From NCBI GenBank assembly GCA_002104945.1, contig MCFH01000065.1, forward strand, positions 62,001 through 126,000: a stretch of DNA of 64,000 bases, given 5' to 3'. The position numbers were made by a program, and so were the translations under genes. Position 1 is the first letter of the stretch. The number at the start of each line of letters is the position of its first letter. This document shows positions 46,226 through 59,206 of the stretch, piece after piece. The DNA is from Piromyces finnis. Lineage: Eukaryota; Neocallimastigomycota; Neocallimastigomycetes; Neocallimastigales; Neocallimastigaceae. The notes beneath the pieces were generated by a model. That model made no database searches and was not told where the DNA came from. It saw only the letters and a program-made list of their open reading frames with translations.

Positions 46226-49200
46226 ATGAATACAAAACAATTAATAAGGATCCTATTTTTTATGGTCCTTATAACATTAGCATTAACCAAAGGATACAAT
46301 AAGGGTCATAATAATTTAAAACATTCCAACAACAGAAAGGACATTAAGAAACATGGTAATGAAAGAGTTGAAGTTTCTGATGATGAAGAAGATGGCCATT
46401 TTCGAGGAAAGCATCATTATCATGGAAAGAATGAGGATGAATCATCTTCTGAAGAAATAGATGCCAAGAAACAATCTGATGATGAAGTTTCTGATGAAGA
46501 AGAAGAAATTATAAAAGGATTTTACAGTCATATTAAACATATCAAAGAACTCAATAACAAGAACTCTGATGATGAAGAAAATTCTTCAAACGATGAAAAC
46601 TCTTCTAATGATGATAACTCTAACTCTGATGATGATGATAATGATGATGAAAACAATGAAAGTAACTCTGATAATGATAATGATGATGAAAACAATGAAA
46701 GTAACTCTGATAATGATAATGATGATGAAAACAATGAAAGTAACGATGATGATAATGATAATGATGATGAAAACAATGAAAGTAACGATGATGATAATGA
46801 TAATAATGATGAAAACAATGAAAGTAACTCTGATGATAATGATAATGATGATGAAAACAATAATGATGATAACGATGACAACAATGAAAGTAATGATGAT
46901 GAAAACAATAATGATGATAACGATGATGAAGGTAACGATGATGAAAACAATAATGATGATAACGATGATGAAGGTAACGATGATGAAAACAATAATGATG
47001 ATAACGATGATGAAGGTAACGATGATGATGAAAGCAATAATGACGATAACAATGACAATGAAATCAACGATGATGATGAAAGCAATAATGACGATAACAA
47101 TGACAATGAAATCAACGATGATGAAGGTAACGATGATGATGAAAGCAATAATGATGATAACAATGACAATGAAATCAACGATGATGAAAACAATGAAAGT
47201 AACGATGATGAAGGTAACGATGATGATGAAAGCAATAATGATGAAAACAATGACAACGAAAATGAAATCAATGACAATAACAACAATGATGATAGCAACA
47301 ATGACAACAATGACAACGAAATTATTGATGACGATAATGAAGAAGAAATTCATGAAGATGAACCAGTAAATGCTGGAGATGATAATGAAGAAGGTAATGA
47401 AGATTCTGATCCAGAACAAAATAATGAAGATGAAGGAGCTGAAGTAGCCGAAGATAATGATAATAATAGTGAAGATGATGATGATATCAACATTGATGAA
47501 GCCATTGAAAATGAAAGTGATGGGGAACAAAGAAAAATGATTCTTGAGGATGAAGATATCAAACCAATTATTAATGATTGTGATGCCATAAAAACTTTTT
47601 TAGGTGCTGAAAAAGAATCTAGTATTAATGAATGTGTTTTCAATGATAAAGGACAAATAATCTCTTTGTAAATATTTTATAAAAAAAAAAGTATATACTT
47701 TTTATAGATAATAATAACCTTAATAATATAATTTTATATATCAAAAAAAAAAAAAATTTCCTCATTCTATTATAGATACTTTAACGATATTGATCTTACC
47801 GATGAGGATATTGAAAAAATTTATTCCTACAATACCATAACCACATTGTATGTTTATAGGAGACTAATCCTCTATAGTATAAACTAAAATTTTTGTGAAG
47901 AAAAAAAAAAAATATAGATATATATATATATAATCTAATACAAATACTATTTTTTAATTTATTTAAAATTTTATAGAAAAATTCATTGGACTGGTAAACA
48001 ATATACAATTAATCAAGCAGCATCTCTTCCATACATTGATTATTTGTAAAAATCAATTTATATCAAGTTTATACTAAAATAATATAAAAAGATTTTAATA
48101 ATAACGGATAGTATATTCCCACCATCTAAATTAACCATTATTTATTTATATTAAAAACAATATAGGAGTATATTTAATTCCTTGGGTGGTGCTTTAAATC
48201 TTTCAGCTTTAAATAGTTTTGAAAAGATTAATACTTTGTAAATATATATAACCAAAATTATTCTAGATAGATTTGATATAGTTTTTTTTTTTTAATACTA
48301 AATTTTACATTTAAATATAATTTTAATTTTTTATAGAGAAATTGGAGCACCATCAACCAAACATGTCTATGTTAAAAGTGGTTCATTTAAGGAATTCCAA
48401 ACAGTAAAAACTTTGTAATTAAAATCTTTTTTTTTTTTTTTTTTTTTTTTTGACCAATTTTATATAAAGTAAATCCTATATAGATTATATTTTGATATTA
48501 ATTTTATTATTTCTTTTTAAAATAGAATTTTAAAACAATTCCATTTCTCTCAAGTTATTATTGATGAAGTTGGTACTTTGGAAAATATTGAAGAAATGTA
48601 AGTTTTTGTTGTTGTTATTTATAATTTTCTATAATTATTTTGTTTCGAATTATTATTCAAAGTAAAAAAAAAAAAAATAAATTCATTTTATTATCACAAA
48701 ATAATCCTATCTAATGTATACTATCCTGTATATAAATCTATTATATTTATGTAATTATAATCCTATCCTTCCTTAATAATAAATATAGAAAATGTGAAAG
48801 CTGTGGATTTTCAACTGGACTTAATTATGAAGCATTTAAAAACCTTTCTAAACTTAGAACTCTGTAAATATTTTATATATCACTATATTATTATTATATG
48901 TTAATATATTTTTATTAGTTAAAAATATCATTTTATAACTCTTTCTTTTTAAAAAAAATATATATATATATATATATAATAAAAAAAAAAAGTCATTTTA
49001 CAAGTTACAATAAATTTGGTAGCCCATTAAAAGAAATTCCAATTTCTTTCACTGAAATTTTGAGTTTAAAAACTTTGTAAGGATAAAACTAAAACAACAT
49101 AAATATATATTATAGATATATTTTACATTTGTCTCTAATATAAATATTATATAAATATTATAAAAAAAAAACTATTTTTTTTCTTAAAATCAATAAAACT

Positions 49201-49859
49201 TATTTTTAGAATTTTAACTCGTCAAAAGATTACAGAAATTCCAGAACAATTATCACATCTTGTTAATTTAGAAGTATTGTAAGTTGATAGGAAAGAAATA
49301 ATAAAATAACATATTATAACAGTTATAATTATTATTATTATTATTATTCTAATTATTATTCTAATTATTATTATTATTATGTTTATTATTATTATTATTC
49401 TAATTATTCTAATTATTCTAATTATTATTATTATTCTAATTATTATTATTATTATTATGTTATTTTTATTACTATATTCAATATATTCAATATATATTAT
49501 TAATAACTCCATTTTAAATCCTATTTCCTATTCTTTATTTTTAGAAATTTGAACAATAATTTATTAAATTCTATTCCAGAATCTCTTAATGACTTGGAAA
49601 ATCTTAAAGAAGTGTAACTATTTATTCCTCTCTCTAAAAAAAAAAAAAAAGATTAACATTAAAAAAAAAACATTATATTAATTTTTTTTTATATTTTATT
49701 TAAAATAGTTATTTCAGTGGTAATATTGAAGGAAGAATTTTAACTAATGACAGTCTTATTAAATGTTCCTATGATAATACTGGATCTCTTTGTAAAACCA
49801 AAGAAATGGATTGTTTAGGGGATGAAAAATTAATGATTAATTTCTGTGATTCAGAATAA
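46226..49859 (+). CDS. Secreted acidic Asp/Asn-rich leucine-rich-repeat protein (copy A)
   Basis: Eleven exons, joined in frame to 750 residues: 46226-47667, 47776-47847, 47977-48045, 48166-48237, 48337-48414, 48526-48597, 48789-48863, 48993-49076, 49210-49278, 49545-49613, 49709-49859. Introns have GT/AG ends and all are phase 2. Signal peptide at 1-21. A charged stretch leads to a long low-complexity D/N/E/S tract (about 115-420). A cap with paired cysteines (CDAIKTFLG, CVFNDKGQIISL) opens the repeats. Exons 2-10 each encode one LRR of 23-28 residues and are cut within the terminal Leu codon in most cases. A Cys-containing cap ends the protein. LRRs bind ligands; here probably at the cell surface or in the secretory path. 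Ligand unknown. Confidence 0.9.
49327..49460. repeat. ATT-type microsatellite in intron 9 of LRR gene A
   Basis: ATT units with regular ATTCTA interruptions. The same array is in copy C at about 62309-62442 and, slightly altered, in copy B. Confidence 0.9.
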
Positions 49860-50742
49860 TTTGTTTGCTTTTTTTTTTTTTTTTTCTATCTTTTGGGAAA
49901 TTATTAAAATTTATTATTTAATAGTTAATATACCATTTTTTTTTTAATATGAACTATTTCAGAAATTAAACAATAAAAAAAAATTAAATAATAAATCTTT
50001 TTTTTTTTTCTTCTTCTTCTTCTTTAAAATACAACATTAACTAAAATACTTTTTGAATAATATCATGGATATGGTGGAGGGGAAAAAAACAGAGATATAC
50101 ACCTTTTTTTTTTTGAAATAGACCTAAAACATATCTAATAAATAATTATAAAGTTTTTTTTTTTTTTAAATAGTATCCAACCACAACCACAATCCTTTTT
50201 TTTTTTTAAAAAGGTATTTAATAAAATGATGGGTTTTTTTTTTTTTTTTTTTTTTTACATTTTTCAACACTTTTTACACCCAGAAATAATTCATTCATTT
50301 TTTTTTTTTTTCCAAATACAATTACAATAAAATAAAATTAATATTTTCATCCATTTTTATCCATTCCTATTCCTACCATCTATTTAAATAATCTTTTTTT
50401 TTTTTTTATCTATTTCATAATAATAAAGTTTAAAAATAGTTGATGCCGTTAAAAAAAAAAAAATTCATAATTATATTATTTGATGTTTTAAAGTTTTTTT
50501 TTTTGAATAAAAAGGAAAAGTTATTTAAAAAATTATTCAATAACACGCAACACGCTCAATGGCATTGCCCTGCCTGTTTAATATAAAACAATAAAACAAC
50601 ACAAATTCATTTTATTTTTATTTTTATTTTTGGTGGATTTTCCATCAATAATTTTGATTTAAAAAAATTTTTTTTATTTCTTCCTTCCTTTTAAAAAATT
50701 TTAAAAAAAGCTCTTTACAAACAATAAAAAAAAAATGAACAA
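49860..50742. other. Downstream region of LRR gene A
   Basis: Dominated by T runs of 10-22 bases. A patch at 50540-50585 is less AT-rich (ACACGCAACACGCTC, then a GCCCTGCCTG block) and is the same in all copies; it may be a promoter element for the ORF at 50743. Confidence 0.5.
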
Positions 50743-50871
50743 ATGAACAAATGCTACTCTTCAAAAATTGTAGTCTTTAAGGATTATAAAAGACTTCCAT
50801 TTCAACAACGATGGAATGAGATAACCATGGACGTATCACAATTTTTTTTTTTTTTTTTCAAAAATAAATAA
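50743..50871 (+). CDS. Short ORF, possible first exon
   Basis: 42 codons whose first 30 have ordinary protein composition (MNKCYSSKIV, then VFKDYKRLPF and QQRWNEITMD). The rest is encoded by a T run. A GTATCA after codon 30 could be an intron donor, making this the first exon of a gene whose other exons I could not find. It is repeated in copies B (reverse) and C. Function unknown. Confidence 0.3.
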   Translation: MNKCYSSKIVVFKDYKRLPFQQRWNEITMDVSQFFFFFFKNK

Positions 50872-52041
50872 TATAATTATTTATTAAAAAAAATTAATTA
50901 TTTTTTGTTTTTTTATTTTTAATTATTAATTATTTTTTGTTTTTTTTTTGTTTATGCCATTTCAATCAAAAATGATGCCATTTTTGGCATTTTTTATTCC
51001 CATTTTTGGTAATAAATTTTTTACTTTTTTTTTTTATTACAAAATTTTTATTTTTTCTTCTCCTTTTCGTTTCATTTCAAGGTATTTTATTGGTCCATTT
51101 CTTTGTATGCAAGCCATGCTAAAGTCCTAATACCTTGATATGATTGGTCAATTTTATTTTTAATGAATGGGAGAAGACACACCAAAAAACGTGCTCATTT
51201 TTTTTGTTTTTTTTCTAATTCCTTGGCCAAAATTGGCGCATAAAAAATGGCATGACGGCAGAAAAAGTAAACAAAAAAAAAAACGGCATTTCATGGTGAA
51301 ATGGAAATTTGACGGATGATAGGGATGATATTTATTATTGTGAAATTTATGATGATAAAATTTATTTATTTCATCATAAAATAATAAAATGACGCCATAT
51401 TTTAAATAATAAAATGGGAATAAAAAATGGATGATTTTTTTATGCTTTTTTTTTTTTTAAAAAAAATTAGATTACTAATAAAAAAAAAAAAAGACATTGA
51501 ATGGTGTCATTTATTTAATTTATGAGATTAATAAAATTTAAATTGTAAAATGAATTAATTAAATAATTTTATTTCATACTATATCATCATCCTATTTTAT
51601 AATTAAATAAAATTAATATTTTATAATTAATTTTTATTATTTTATTATTTTTTATAATTAATTTTTATTATTTTATTATTTATTTTTTATTTCATTCCTA
51701 TTTCATACCATTTTTTATATTTAAAAAAAAAATTTTTTTGGAATAAATTTTTATTCCAATTTTTAGGCTCAAAAAAAAAAATGATGCAATCTTTCAGAAT
51801 TTTTATTATAAAAAAATTCAAATAAAATTTTTTATGACAAATTTAGAAAATAAAAAAAATTACTAAAAAAGGAAAAAAAATTTTTTTTTTATTTTTTTAT
51901 TTTTTTTTTTTTATTTTTTATTAAAAAACGAAAGCAACTTTTTTTAATTTTTTTTAAAAAAAAAACGAAAAAAAAACGAAAATCTAAAAAATTTCATCAT
52001 TTTAAATTAAAAAAAAAAGAAAAGAAAAAAATCAAACCATA
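50872..52041. other. AT-rich end of copy A
   Basis: No gene was recognised. A stretch at 51060-51300 is less AT-rich, with GGCCAAAATTGGCGC and GGCATGACGGCAG motifs that look like promoter or repeat DNA. The final 300 bp are A and T runs. Confidence 0.5.
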
Positions 52042-52300
52042 TCATCATTTTTAATTAAAAAAAATTTCATTCCCTTTTTTTTTTTTTTTTTTTTTTTCAG
52101 AATTATCTTATTGTTTTAATAAATATTTATGGTTCCTTAAACTTAATGTGGAACTATTAAAATTTAAGGATAAATTACTCAAATAAATATTTTTTTTTAA
52201 ATGATGAAAACAATAGGATACTTGAAATAAAGACAATTTATGGAGGTAAGGTGAATATAAATAATTTTTAATAATAAATGTGTTGATTTTTTTGATTTTT
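52042..52300. other. Unique spacer at the A/B inversion centre
   Basis: About 259 bp between the inverted arms that are found only once in the window. The two halves of the spacer do not pair with each other. No gene or adapter-like sequence was seen. Confidence 0.8.
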
Positions 52301-55300
52301 TATGGTTTGATTTTTTCTTTTTTTTTTTTTTTTATATGATAAATTTTTTTAGATTTTTTTTTTTTTTTTTTTTTTTTAAAAAATAATTAAAAAAAAGTGT
52401 TTCGTTTTTTAATAAAAAATAAAAAAAAAAAAATAAAAAAAATAAAAAAAAAAATTTTTTTTTTCCTTTTTTTTTTAGTAATTTTTTTTATTTTCTAAAT
52501 TTGTCATAAAAAATTTTATTTGAATTTTTTTTATAAAAAATTCTGAAGATTGCATCATTTTTTTTTTTGAGCTAAAATTGGAATAAAAATTATTCCAAAA
52601 AAATTTTTTTTTAAAATATAAAAATGGTATGAAAATAGGAATGAAATAAAAAATAAATAATAAAATAATAAAAATTTAATTATAAAAAATAATAAAATAA
52701 TAAAAATTAATTATAAAATATTAATTTTATTTAATTATAAAATAGGATGATGATATAGTATTGAAATAAAATTATTTATTAATTCATTTTACAATTTAAA
52801 TTTTATTAATCTCATAAATTAAATAAATGACACCATTCAATGCTTTTTTTTTTTTATTAGTAATCTAATTTTTTTTAAAAAAAAAAAAGCATAAAAAAAT
52901 CATCCATTTTTTATTCCCATTTTATTTTTAAAATATGGCGTCATTTTATTATTTTATGATGAAATAAATAAATTTTATCATCATAAATTTCACAATAATA
53001 AAATCATCCCTATCATCCGTCAAATTTCCATTTCACCATGAAATGCCGTTTTTTTTTGTTTACTTTTTCTGCCGTCATGCCATTTTTTATGCGCCAATTT
53101 TGGCCAAGGAATTAGAAAAAAACAAAAAAAATGAGCACGTTTTTTGTGGTGTCTTCTCCCATTCATTAAAAATAAAATTGACCAATCATATCAAGGTATT
53201 AGGACTTTAGCATGGCTTGCATACAAAGAAATGGACCAATAAAATACCTTGAAATGAAACGAAAAGGAGAAGAAAAAATAAAAATTTTGTAATAAAAAAA
53301 AAAGTAAAAAATTTATTACCAAAAATGGGAATAAAAAATTGCCAAAAATGGCATCATTTTTGATTGAAATGGCATAAACAAAAAAAAACAAAATAATTAA
53401 TAATTAAAAAAAAAAACAAAAAATAATTAATTTTTTTAATAAATAATTATATTATTATTTTTGAAAAAAAAAAAAAAAAATTGTGATACGTCCATGGTTA
53501 TCTCATTCCATCGTTGTTGAAATGGAAGTCTTTTATAATCCTTAAAGACTACAATTTTTGAAGAGTAGCATTTGTTCATTTGTTCATTTTTTTTTTATTG
53601 TTTGTAAAGAGCTTTTTTTAAAATTTTTTAAAAGGAAGGAAGAAATAAAAAAAATTTTTTTAAATCAAAATTATTGATGGAAATCACCAAAAATAAAAAT
53701 AAAAATAAAATGAATTTGTGTTGTTTTATTGTTTTATATTAAACAGGCAGGGCAATGCCATTTGAGCGTGTTGCGTGTTATTGAATAATTTTTTAAATAA
53801 CTTTTCCTTTTTATTCAAAAAAAAAAAACTTTAAAACATCAAATAATATAATTATGAATTTTTTTTTTTTTAACGGCATCAACTATTTTTTAAACTTTAT
53901 TATTATGAAATAGATAAAAAAAAAAAAAAGATTATTTAAATAGATGGTAGGAATAGGAATGGATAAAAATGGATGAAATATTAATTTTATTTTATTGTAA
54001 TTGTATTTGGAAAAAAAAAAAAAATGAATGAATTATTTCTGGGTGTAAAAAGTGTTGAAAATGTAAAAAAAAAAAAAAAAAAAAAAAACCCATCATTTTA
54101 TTAAATACCTTTTTAAAAAAAAAAAGGATTGTGGTTGTGGTTGGATACTATTTAAAAAAAAAAAAAACTTTATAATTATTTATTAGATATGTTTTAGGTC
54201 TATTTCAAAAAAAAAAAGGTGTATATCTCTGTTTTTTTCCCCTCCACCATATCCATGATATTATTCAAAAGTATTTTAGTTAATGTTGTATTTTAAAGAA
54301 GAAGAAGAAGAAAAAAAAAAAAGATTTATTATTTAATTTTTTTTTATTGTTTAATTTCTGAAATAGTTCATATTAAAAAAAAATGGTATATTAATATTAA
54401 ATAATAAATTTTAATAATTTCCCAAAAGATAGAAAAAAAAAAAAAAAAGCAAACAAATTATTCTGAATCACAGAAATTAATCATTAATTTTTCATCCCCT
54501 AAACAATCCATTTCTTTGGTTTTACAAAGAGATCCAGTATTATCATAGGAACATTTAATAAGACTGTCATTAGTTAAAATTCTTCCTTCAATATTACCAC
54601 TGAAATAACTATTTTAAATAAAATATAAAAAAAAATTAATATAATGTTTTTTTTTTTAATGTTAATCTTTTTTTTTTTTTTTTAGAGAGAGGAATAAATA
54701 GTTACACTTCTTTAAGATTTTCCAAGTCATTAAGAGATTCTGGAATAGAATTTAATAAATTATTGTTCAAATTTCTAAAAATAAAGAATAGGAAATAGGA
54801 TTTAAAATGGAGTTATTAATAATATATATTGAATATATTGAATATAGTAATAAAAATAACATAATAATAATAATAATAATTAGAATATAATAATAATTAG
54901 AATAATTAGAATAATTAGAATAATAATAATAATAAACATAATAATAATAATAATTAGAATATAATTAGAATAATAATAATAATAATAATTATAACTGTTA
55001 TAATATGTTATTTTATTATTTCTTTCCTATCAACTTACAATACTTCTAAATTAACAAGATGTGATAATTGTTCTGGAATTTCTGTAATCTTTTGACGAGT
55101 TAAAATTCTAAAAATAAGTTTTATTGATTTTAAGAAAAAAATAGTTTTTTTTTTATAATATTTATATAATATTTATATTAGAGACAAATGTAAAATATAT
55201 CTATAATATATATTTATGTTGTTTTAGTTTTATCCTTACAAAGTTTTTAAACTCAAAATTTCAGTGAAAGAAATTGGAATTTCTTTTAATGGGCTACCAA

Positions 55301-55334
55301 ATTTATTGTAACTTGTAAAATGACTTTTTTTTTT

Positions 55335-55367
<33 letters not shown>

Positions 55368-58300
55368 AAAAGAAAGAGTTATAAAATGATATTTTTAACT
55401 AATAAAATATATTAACATATAATAATAATATAGTGATATATAAAATATTTACAGAGTTCTAAGTTTAGAAAGGTTTTTAAATGCTTCATAATTAAGTCCA
55501 GTTGAAAATCCACAGCTTTCACATTTTCTATATTTATTATTAAGGAAGGATAGGATTATAATTACATAAATATAATAGATTTATATACAGGATAGTATAC
55601 ATTAGATAGGATTATTTTGTGATAATAAAATGAATTTATTTTTTTTTTTTTTACTTTGAATAATAATTCGAAACAAAATAATTATAGAAAATTATAAATA
55701 ACAACAACAAAAACTTACATTTCTTCATATTTTCCAAGTACCAACTTCATCAATAATAACTTGAGAGAAATGGAATTGTTTTAAAATTCTATTTTAAAAA
55801 GAAATAATAAAATTAATATCAAAATATAATCTATATAGGATTTACTTTATATAAAATTGGTCAAAAAAAAAAAAAAAAAAAAAAAAGATTTTAATTACAA
55901 AGTTTTTACTGTTTGGAATTCCTTAAATGAACCACTTTTAACATAGACATGTTTGGTTGATGGTGCTCCAATTTCTCTATAAAAAATTAAAATTATATTT
56001 AAATGTAAAATTTAGTATTAAAAAAAAAAACTATATCAAATCTATCTAGAATAATTTTGGTTATATATATTTACAAAGTATTAATCTTTTCAAAACTATT
56101 TAAAGCTGAAAGATTTAAAGCACCACCCAAGGAATTAAATATACTCCTATATTGTTTTTAATATAAATAAATAATGGTTTAATTTAGATGGTGGGAATAT
56201 ACTATCCGTTATTATTAAATCTTTTTATATTATTTTAGTATAAACTTGATATAAATTGATTTTTACAAATAATCAATGTATGGAAGAGATGCTGCTTGAT
56301 TAATTGTATATTGTTTACCAGTCCAATGAATTTTCTATAAAATTTTAAATAAATTAAAAAATAGTATTTGTATTAGATTATATATATATATATCTATATT
56401 TTTTTTTTCTTCACAAAAATTTTAGTTTATACTATAGAGGATTAGTCTCCTATAAACATACAATGTGGTTATGGTATTGTAGGAATAAATTTTTTCAATA
56501 TCCTCATCGGTAAGATCAATATCGTTAAAGTATCTATAATAGAATGAGGAAATTTTTTTTTTTTTTGATATATAAATTATATTATTAAGGTTATTATTAT
56601 CTATAAAAAGTATATACTTTTTTTTTATAAAATATTTTACAAAGAGATTATTTGTCCTTTATCATTGAAAACACATTCATTAATACTAGATTCTTTTTCA
56701 GCACCTAAAAAAGTTTTTATGGCATCACAATCATTAATAATTGGTTTGATATCTTCATCCTCAAGAATCATTTTTCTTTGTTCCCCATCACTTTCATTTT
56801 CAATGGCTTCATCAATGTTGATATCATCATCATCTTCACTATTATTATCATTATCTTCGGCTACTTCAGCTCCTTCATCTTCATTATTTTGTTCTGGATC
56901 AGAATCTTCATTACCTTCTTCATTATCATCTCCAGCATTTACTGGTTCATCTTCATGAATTTCTTCTTCATTATCGTCATCAATAATTTCGTTGTCATTG
57001 TTGTCATTGTTGCTATCATCATTTTGTTATTGTCATTGATTTCATTTTCGTTGTCATTGTTTTTCATCATATTGCTTTCATCATCATCGTTACCTTCATC
57101 ATCGTTACTTTCATTGTTTTCATCATCGTTGATTTCATTGTCATTGTTATCATCATTATTGCTTTCATCATCATCGTTACCTTCATCATCGTTGATTTCA
57201 TTGTCATTGTTATCGTCATTATTGCTTTCATCATCATCGTTGATTTCATTGTCATTGTTATCGTCATTATTGCTTTCATCATCATCGTTACTTCATCATC
57301 GTTATCATCATTATTGTTTTCATCATCGTTACCTTCATCATCGTTATCATCATTATTGTTTTCATCATCGTTACCTTCATCATCGTTATCATCATTATTG
57401 TTTTCATCATCATTACTTTCATTGTTGTCATCGTTATCATCATTATTGTTTTCATCATCATTATCATTATCATCAGAGTTACTTTCATTGTTTTCATCAT
57501 TATTATCATTATCATCATCGTTACTTTCATTGTTTTCATCATCATTATCATTATCATCATCGTTACTTTCATTGTTTTCATCATCATTATCATTATCAGA
57601 GTTACTTTCATTGTTTTCATCATCATTATCATTATCAGAGTTACTTTCATTGTTTTCATCATCATTATCATCATCATCAGAGTTAGAGTTATCATCATTA
57701 GAAGAGTTTTCATCGTTTGAAGAATTTTCTTCATCATCAGAGTTCTTGTTATTGAGTTCTTTGATATGTTTAATATGACTGTAAAATCCTTTTATAATTT
57801 CTTCTTTCATCAGAAACTTCATCATCAGATTGTTTCTTGGCATCTATTTCTTCAGAAGATGATTCATCCTCATTCTTTCCCATGATAATGATGCTTTCCT
57901 CGAAAATGGCCATCTTCTTCATCATCAGAAACTTCAACTCTTTCATTACCATGTTTCTTAATGTCCTTTCTGTTGTTGGAATGTTTTAAATTATTATGAC
58001 CCTTATTGTATCCTTTGGTTAATGCTAATGTTATAAGGACCATAAAAAATAGGATCCTTATTAATTGTTTTGTATTCATTTTTTTTTAAATGTAAATAAT
58101 TATAGGTATATAGGTTTTAATTTATTCTTTAATAATAATATTATTATTATTTACAAATTTATTAATGTTATTAATGTTTCTTTAACAAAAAAGATAAAAA
58201 TTAGAAAAAAAAACTATTATTTTTATAAAATTTTTTTTTTTTTTTTGGAATAAATGAATTATACAAGTATTATTAAAGTTTTATAATTTTTAAATGACAA

Positions 58301-58652
58301 TGAGATATTATAAATTGGTAATACATTTCTTATATTCATTTTCATCTATGGGTAATTCATTAATAATAATAATAATAATAATATAATAATAATAATAATA
58401 AAACAATCAACTTTATTTTAAAATATGAAATAAAATTTAAATTATTAAAAGCTTGATTCGGTGTTATCCTAAATTTATTAATTTTATTTATTAAATTTTT
58501 TAAAGTGTTTGCCTTACAAGTCTATTTTTTAGTTTTATTTAAAAATTATCATTAATTTTTATTTTTTTTAAAAAAAAGAAAAAAAAGGAGAGAGAAATGG
58601 AAATAAAAGAAAAGTAAAAAAAAATATTATTAAATAAGTAGTACAACAGATT
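52301..58652 (-). repeat. Copy B of the 6.4-kb unit, inverted
   Basis: Reverse complement of 45650-52041. Its left end TATGGTTTGATTTTTT pairs with the end of A. Its right end ...ACAACAGATTT (58652) pairs with the start of A at 45650. It carries many single-base insertions and deletions relative to A and C and few substitutions. Confidence 0.95.
54458..58079 (-). pseudogene. LRR gene copy B, frameshifted
   Basis: Same eleven-exon gene on the minus strand, with start codon at 58077-58079 and stop at 54458-54460. Small indels break the frame: an extra C near 57889, two bases missing near 57809, one missing near 57296 and two changes at 57024-57070. The LRR exons and splice sites can still be followed. 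Either a dead copy, or a correct gene read through uncorrected sequence. Confidence 0.8.
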
Positions 58653-58880
58653 TAATAATATTTTTTTTTACTTTTCTTTTATTTCCATTTCTCTCTCCTT
58701 TTTTTTCTTTTTTTTAAAAAAAATAAAAATTAATGATAATTTTTAAATAAAACTAAAAATAGACTTGTAAGGCAAACACTTTAAAAAATTTAATAAATAA
58801 AATTAATAAATTTAGGATAACACCGAATCAAGCTTTTAATAATTTAAATTTTATTTCATATTTTAAAATAAAGTTGATTG

Positions 58881-58927
<47 letters not shown>

Positions 58928-59206
58928 AATTACCCATAGATGAAAATGAATATAAGAAATGTATTACCAATTTATAATATCTCATTGTCATTTAAAAATT
59001 ATAAAACTTTAATAATACTTGTATAATTCATTTATTCCAAAAAAAAAAAAAAATTTTATAAAAATAATAGTTTTTTTTTTCTAATTTTTATCTTTTTTGT
59101 TAAAGAAACATTAATAACATTAATAAATTTGTAAATAATAATAATATTATTATTAAAGAATAAATTAAAACCTATATACCTATAATTATTTACATTTAAA
59201 AAAAAA

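Larger units (their letters stand above)
45650..52041 (+). repeat. Copy A of the 6.4-kb triplicated unit
   Basis: Forward copy containing the LRR gene and about 2.2 kb downstream of it. Its reverse complement is 52301-58652 and a second forward copy starts at 58653. The match was checked at the gene start, at most exon starts, at the 50743 ORF and at both ends. Confidence 0.95.

Noticed and set aside
45050-46299. Short hydrophobic frames upstream of LRR gene A
   Set aside because: A/T-run translations; the minus-strand one overlaps the LRR start and recurs only because the unit is repeated.
46528-47530. Long frames on both strands overlapping the first LRR exon (262, 266 and 314 codons)
   Set aside because: They are shadow frames of the GAT/AAC repeat, made only of Ser/Leu, Met/Thr or Ile/Val/Phe. 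The same holds in copies B and C.
49222-49512. 96-codon minus-strand frame rich in Ile
   Set aside because: Translation of the intron 9 microsatellite plus flanking exon antisense.
50948-51130. 60-codon Phe-rich frame in copy A (and its 53191-53391 counterpart in B)
   Set aside because: Encoded largely by T runs. The frame is not the same length in the inverted copy and has no recognisable domain.
52042-52300. Sequencing-adapter remnant at the inversion centre
   Set aside because: No adapter-like sequence was recognised by eye here or at 58652; a proper adapter screen was not possible.
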